A stretch of 7,043 nucleotides of DNA from Candidatus Pacearchaeota archaeon (GTDB lineage Archaea > Nanobdellota > Nanobdellia > Pacearchaeales > GW2011-AR1). A program made the translations under genes and the position numbers. Position 1 is the first letter of the stretch. The number at the start of each line of letters is the position of its first letter. Positions 5,401-7,043 of the stretch are shown piece by piece. A model generated the notes under the pieces. The model had not been told where the DNA came from. It worked only from the letters and a program-made list of their open reading frames with translations, and made no database searches. The stretch is from NCBI GenBank assembly GCA_017609695.1, contig JAFCDM010000035.1:1-7043 (forward strand). The letters are read 5' to 3'.

Positions 5401-6204
5401 ATGATAGTTAAAGAGGAATTTTTAAGCAGATTGAGAAAAATATTTGATTTAAACTTATATGAAGTTAGAGTTTGGACTGCTCTTTTATCAAGAGGGGTTA
5501 GTACTGCTGGAGAATTAAGTAATATTTCTGATGTTCCAAGAAGTCGAACTTATGATATCCTTGAAACTTTAGAGAAAAAAGGTTTTATTGTTATGAAATT
5601 AGGAAAGCCAATTAAATTTGTTGCATTAAAACCTGAAGAGGTTATTGAAAGAGTTAAAAGTAATTTAACAAAAGCAGCTGAAGAAAAAAGTAAAAGACTT
5701 GATAGATTAAAAGGAGAAGACCTTCTTGAAGAATTAAGTTCATTATTTACCCAAGGAGTTAAATTTGTTGAACCTTCAGACTTATCTGGGAGTGTTAAAG
5801 GAAGACAAAATGTTTATAATCATATGGATATGATGATTAGAGAAGCTGAAACATCAATTACAATTGTTACAACTACCCCTGGACTTAATAGAAAATTAGA
5901 AGCTTTAATGCCTTCTCTTGAAAAAGCTAAAAAGAGAGGTGTTAATATAAGGATTGCAGCTCCAATTAATGAACTTAATCAAGAAGTTGCTAAAGAACTT
6001 TCTAAAGTTGCTGAAGTTAAATCAATGCCTAAAATGAGGGCAAGATTTGTAATTGTTGATGGGCAACAATTATTATTTATGGTTTTAGATGATGAAACAG
6101 TTCATCCTAATTATGATGTAGCTATCTGGTTAAGCACAGAGTTTTTAGCTAATGCAATGGAACAATTATTTGAAATTTCATGGGCTGGTTTTGATAAGAT
6201 TTAG
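5401..6204 (+). CDS. TrmB-family transcriptional regulator
   Basis: This is a DNA-binding regulator of the archaeal TrmB family, 267 aa from the chosen start. The N-terminal winged helix-turn-helix spans about residues 8-80. LNLYEVRVWTALLSRG is followed by the helix-turn-helix STAGELSNISDVPRSRTYDIL (about 34-54, recognition helix around 46-60) and the wing GFIVMKLGKPIKFVAL. A charged helical linker, probably a coiled-coil dimer contact, occupies about 80-118. The C-terminal half (about 130-265) resembles the phospholipase-D-like effector module of TrmB proteins, with a strand ITIVTTTP and ARFVIVDGQQLLF where an enzyme would carry HxKxxxxD. Catalysis is therefore not expected; the domain more likely senses a ligand. 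Some family members repress sugar transport and metabolism genes, but no such genes are visible here, so the target and ligand are unknown. It has its own promoter (5345-5353). It ends with TAG. Confidence 0.88.
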   Translation: MIVKEEFLSRLRKIFDLNLYEVRVWTALLSRGVSTAGELSNISDVPRSRTYDILETLEKKGFIVMKLGKPIKFVALKPEEVIERVKSNLTKAAEEKSKRLDRLKGEDLLEELSSLFTQGVKFVEPSDLSGSVKGRQNVYNHMDMMIREAETSITIVTTTPGLNRKLEALMPSLEKAKKRGVNIRIAAPINELNQEVAKELSKVAEVKSMPKMRARFVIVDGQQLLFMVLDDETVHPNYDVAIWLSTEFLANAMEQLFEISWAGFDKI

Positions 6205-6207
6205 GTG

Positions 6208-6213
6208 TTTTTT
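6208..6213 (+). terminator. Poly-T tract after the regulator gene
   Basis: Six T residues start 4 nt after the stop codon of the TrmB-family gene and lie just before the next promoter. They suggest that the regulator and the phosphoesterase are separate transcripts. Confidence 0.5.
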
Positions 6214-6222
6214 GGATAAATA

Positions 6223-6230
6223 TTTATATA
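6223..6230 (+). promoter_or_regulatory. TATA-like box for the phosphoesterase
   Basis: tttatata, the best TATA match in the window, is centred 25 nt before the ATG at 6252. With no Shine-Dalgarno site present, the message is probably leaderless. Confidence 0.65.
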
Positions 6231-6251
6231 GTTTAATTCTTATTTTAAATT

Positions 6252-6839
6252 ATGAAGATAGCAATAATATCAGATATTCATGATAATTTACATAATTTAG
6301 TTTTGGCACTAAAAATTATGGAAGGAAAAAAGATTGAACAGATATTATTCTTAGGAGACTTTATTGCTCCTGGTGGAGTTAAAATATTGGCTGGATGTGG
6401 AATCCCTGTATTTGCTCTTTTTGGGAATAATGATGGGGAAAAGTACACCATTGTAAAAACTTCTCTGGAAGAAAGAAGTAATCTTACAATGAGTGATAAA
6501 ACTTATGATTTTTTTGAAATAGATGGAAGAAAAATATTTTTAACTCATTATCCTCCTTTAGCCAAACCAATGGCTAAATCTGGAGATTTTGATGCTGTAT
6601 TTTATGGGCATAATCATGAAAAAAATAAAGATAAAATTGAAAAATGTTTAATTGCTAATCCTGGAGAGATTTCAGCAAGTAAAACAGGAATTGCTACATT
6701 TGGAATCTATGATACTAAAGATAATTCTATTGAATTTATAGAAATCCCTAATGCTATATCTCTAAAAACTAAAGAAGTAGATAATTATAGGAAGGAGATT
6801 AATTTTGAGTATAGTAAAACTAAAAGCCATAAATTTTAA
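6252..6839 (+). CDS. YfcE/MJ0936-like metallophosphoesterase
   Basis: This is a calcineurin-like metallophosphoesterase of the small YfcE/MJ0936 group. Characterised relatives hydrolyse phosphodiester model substrates with Mn or Ni; the natural substrate is unclear. All five signature blocks are present: SDIHDN (Asp8, His10), GDF (Asp36), GNND (Asn59/Asn60), THYPP (His99) and GHNH (His120, His122). These supply the residues expected for a two-metal centre. A NPGEIS segment follows (about 156-161), as in the family. The protein is 195 aa against roughly 165-185 usual, and the extra length is a lysine-rich C-terminal tail (after about residue 170). There is no signal peptide or transmembrane segment, so it is cytoplasmic. 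The ATG at 6252 is supported by the TATA-like box 25 nt upstream. It follows the TrmB-family gene by 47 nt but has its own promoter, so a functional link is not implied. It ends with TAA. Confidence 0.92.
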   Translation: MKIAIISDIHDNLHNLVLALKIMEGKKIEQILFLGDFIAPGGVKILAGCGIPVFALFGNNDGEKYTIVKTSLEERSNLTMSDKTYDFFEIDGRKIFLTHYPPLAKPMAKSGDFDAVFYGHNHEKNKDKIEKCLIANPGEISASKTGIATFGIYDTKDNSIEFIEIPNAISLKTKEVDNYRKEINFEYSKTKSHKF

Positions 6840-6890
6840 TAATTAATTAAAATTATTTATTGTGCAAATTTCTTTTATACTTTTAGATTA

Positions 6891-6896
6891 TTTTTT
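6891..6896 (+). terminator. Poly-T tract after the phosphoesterase
   Basis: Six T residues, preceded by other short T-runs (6871-6884), lie about 50 nt after the stop codon. This fits an archaeal U-rich terminator. Confidence 0.5.
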
Positions 6897-6905
6897 AAGT
6901 TATGG

Positions 6906-6928
6906 AGATTAGTTAACTAAACTAATCT
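6906..6928. repeat. 23-bp inverted repeat upstream of the last gene
   Basis: AGATTAGTT-aacta-AACTAATCT is a perfect 9-bp inverted repeat around a 5-nt centre. It is not followed by a T-run, so it is a poor terminator. It ends about 10 nt before the TATA-like box of the next gene, where a DNA-binding regulator could sit. It could also fold at the 3' end of the phosphoesterase message if the T6 tract is read through. Confidence 0.5.
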
Positions 6929-6937
6929 TATCCAAAA

Positions 6938-6948
6938 CCTTTAAAACC
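6938..6948 (+). promoter_or_regulatory. TATA-like box for the last gene
   Basis: cctttaaaacc is centred 26 nt before the ATG at 6969, consistent with leaderless transcription from that codon. A second AT-rich stretch (6951-6959) would place the start too far downstream. Confidence 0.5.
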
Positions 6949-6968
6949 TTCTTTAAATTATGTTAAAC

Positions 6969-7043
6969 ATGGCAAAAAAAAAGGATTTTAAATTAGATGT
7001 TCTAAAACAAAAAAAGACAATTAAACAATATCCTAAATTCTTT
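6969..7043 (+). CDS. 5' end of a gene running off the window, product unknown
   Basis: The last 25 codons are open to the window edge and begin MAKKKDFKLDVLKQKK, a lysine-rich soluble N-terminus. An in-frame ATG at 6960 would add three residues, but the TATA-like box at 6938-6948 places the start site at or next to 6969, so I prefer that codon. Too little is present to name a family. A leaderless promoter and clean spacing from the previous terminator support a real gene. Confidence 0.5.
   Translation, partial: MAKKKDFKLDVLKQKKTIKQYPKFF

Noticed and set aside
1..7043. CRISPR array, rRNA, insertion sequence or prophage genes
   Set aside because: No regularly spaced repeats, no rRNA-like conserved blocks, and no transposase, integrase or phage structural motifs were seen on either strand.

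Overview
This AT-rich window looks like a chromosomal segment from an archaeon with a compact genome, probably a DPANN lineage of the Woesearchaeota/Pacearchaeota kind. The domain call is well supported. There is a diphthamide-pathway methyltransferase, an archaeal-type isoleucyl-tRNA synthetase and a TrmB-family regulator. TATA-like boxes sit about 25-28 nt upstream of start codons, several messages look leaderless, and poly-T tracts stand in for hairpin terminators. The DPANN placement is inference from the low GC, lysine-rich proteins, short intergenic gaps and somewhat shortened housekeeping proteins.

Layout: (1) 17-262, minus strand, a small three-helix membrane protein. (2) 263-453 has no protein gene but holds a TATA box and a possible short structured RNA (about 312-384). 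That RNA ends at a palindrome with T-runs on both strands (380-397), a good candidate for a terminator shared by convergent transcripts. (3) 416-1006 is an unusual unit: an unrecognised 153-aa gene on the minus strand with its own promoter, bracketed by an imperfect inverted repeat of about 35-37 bp. (4) 1085-1267 is a short, comparatively GC-rich reading frame with its own promoter, interrupted by one in-frame TGA. (5) 1314-2015 is dph5/dphB. (6) 2182-2439 is an unrecognised 85-aa protein with a strong Shine-Dalgarno site and an 18-bp palindrome just upstream. (7) 2493-5300 is ileS. (8) 5401-6204 is a TrmB-family regulator. (9) 6252-6839 is a YfcE/MJ0936-like metallophosphoesterase. (10) 6840-7043 holds a poly-T tract, a 23-bp inverted repeat, a promoter and the 5' end of another gene.

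Functionally, the right two thirds are mostly housekeeping. Dph5 modifies elongation factor 2 and IleRS charges tRNA-Ile, so both serve translation. The regulator and the phosphoesterase each appear to have a separate promoter. The left third (about 300-1270) is the accessory-looking part and carries the observations most worth a second look: the inverted-repeat-bounded gene, the TGA-interrupted frame and the candidate RNA.
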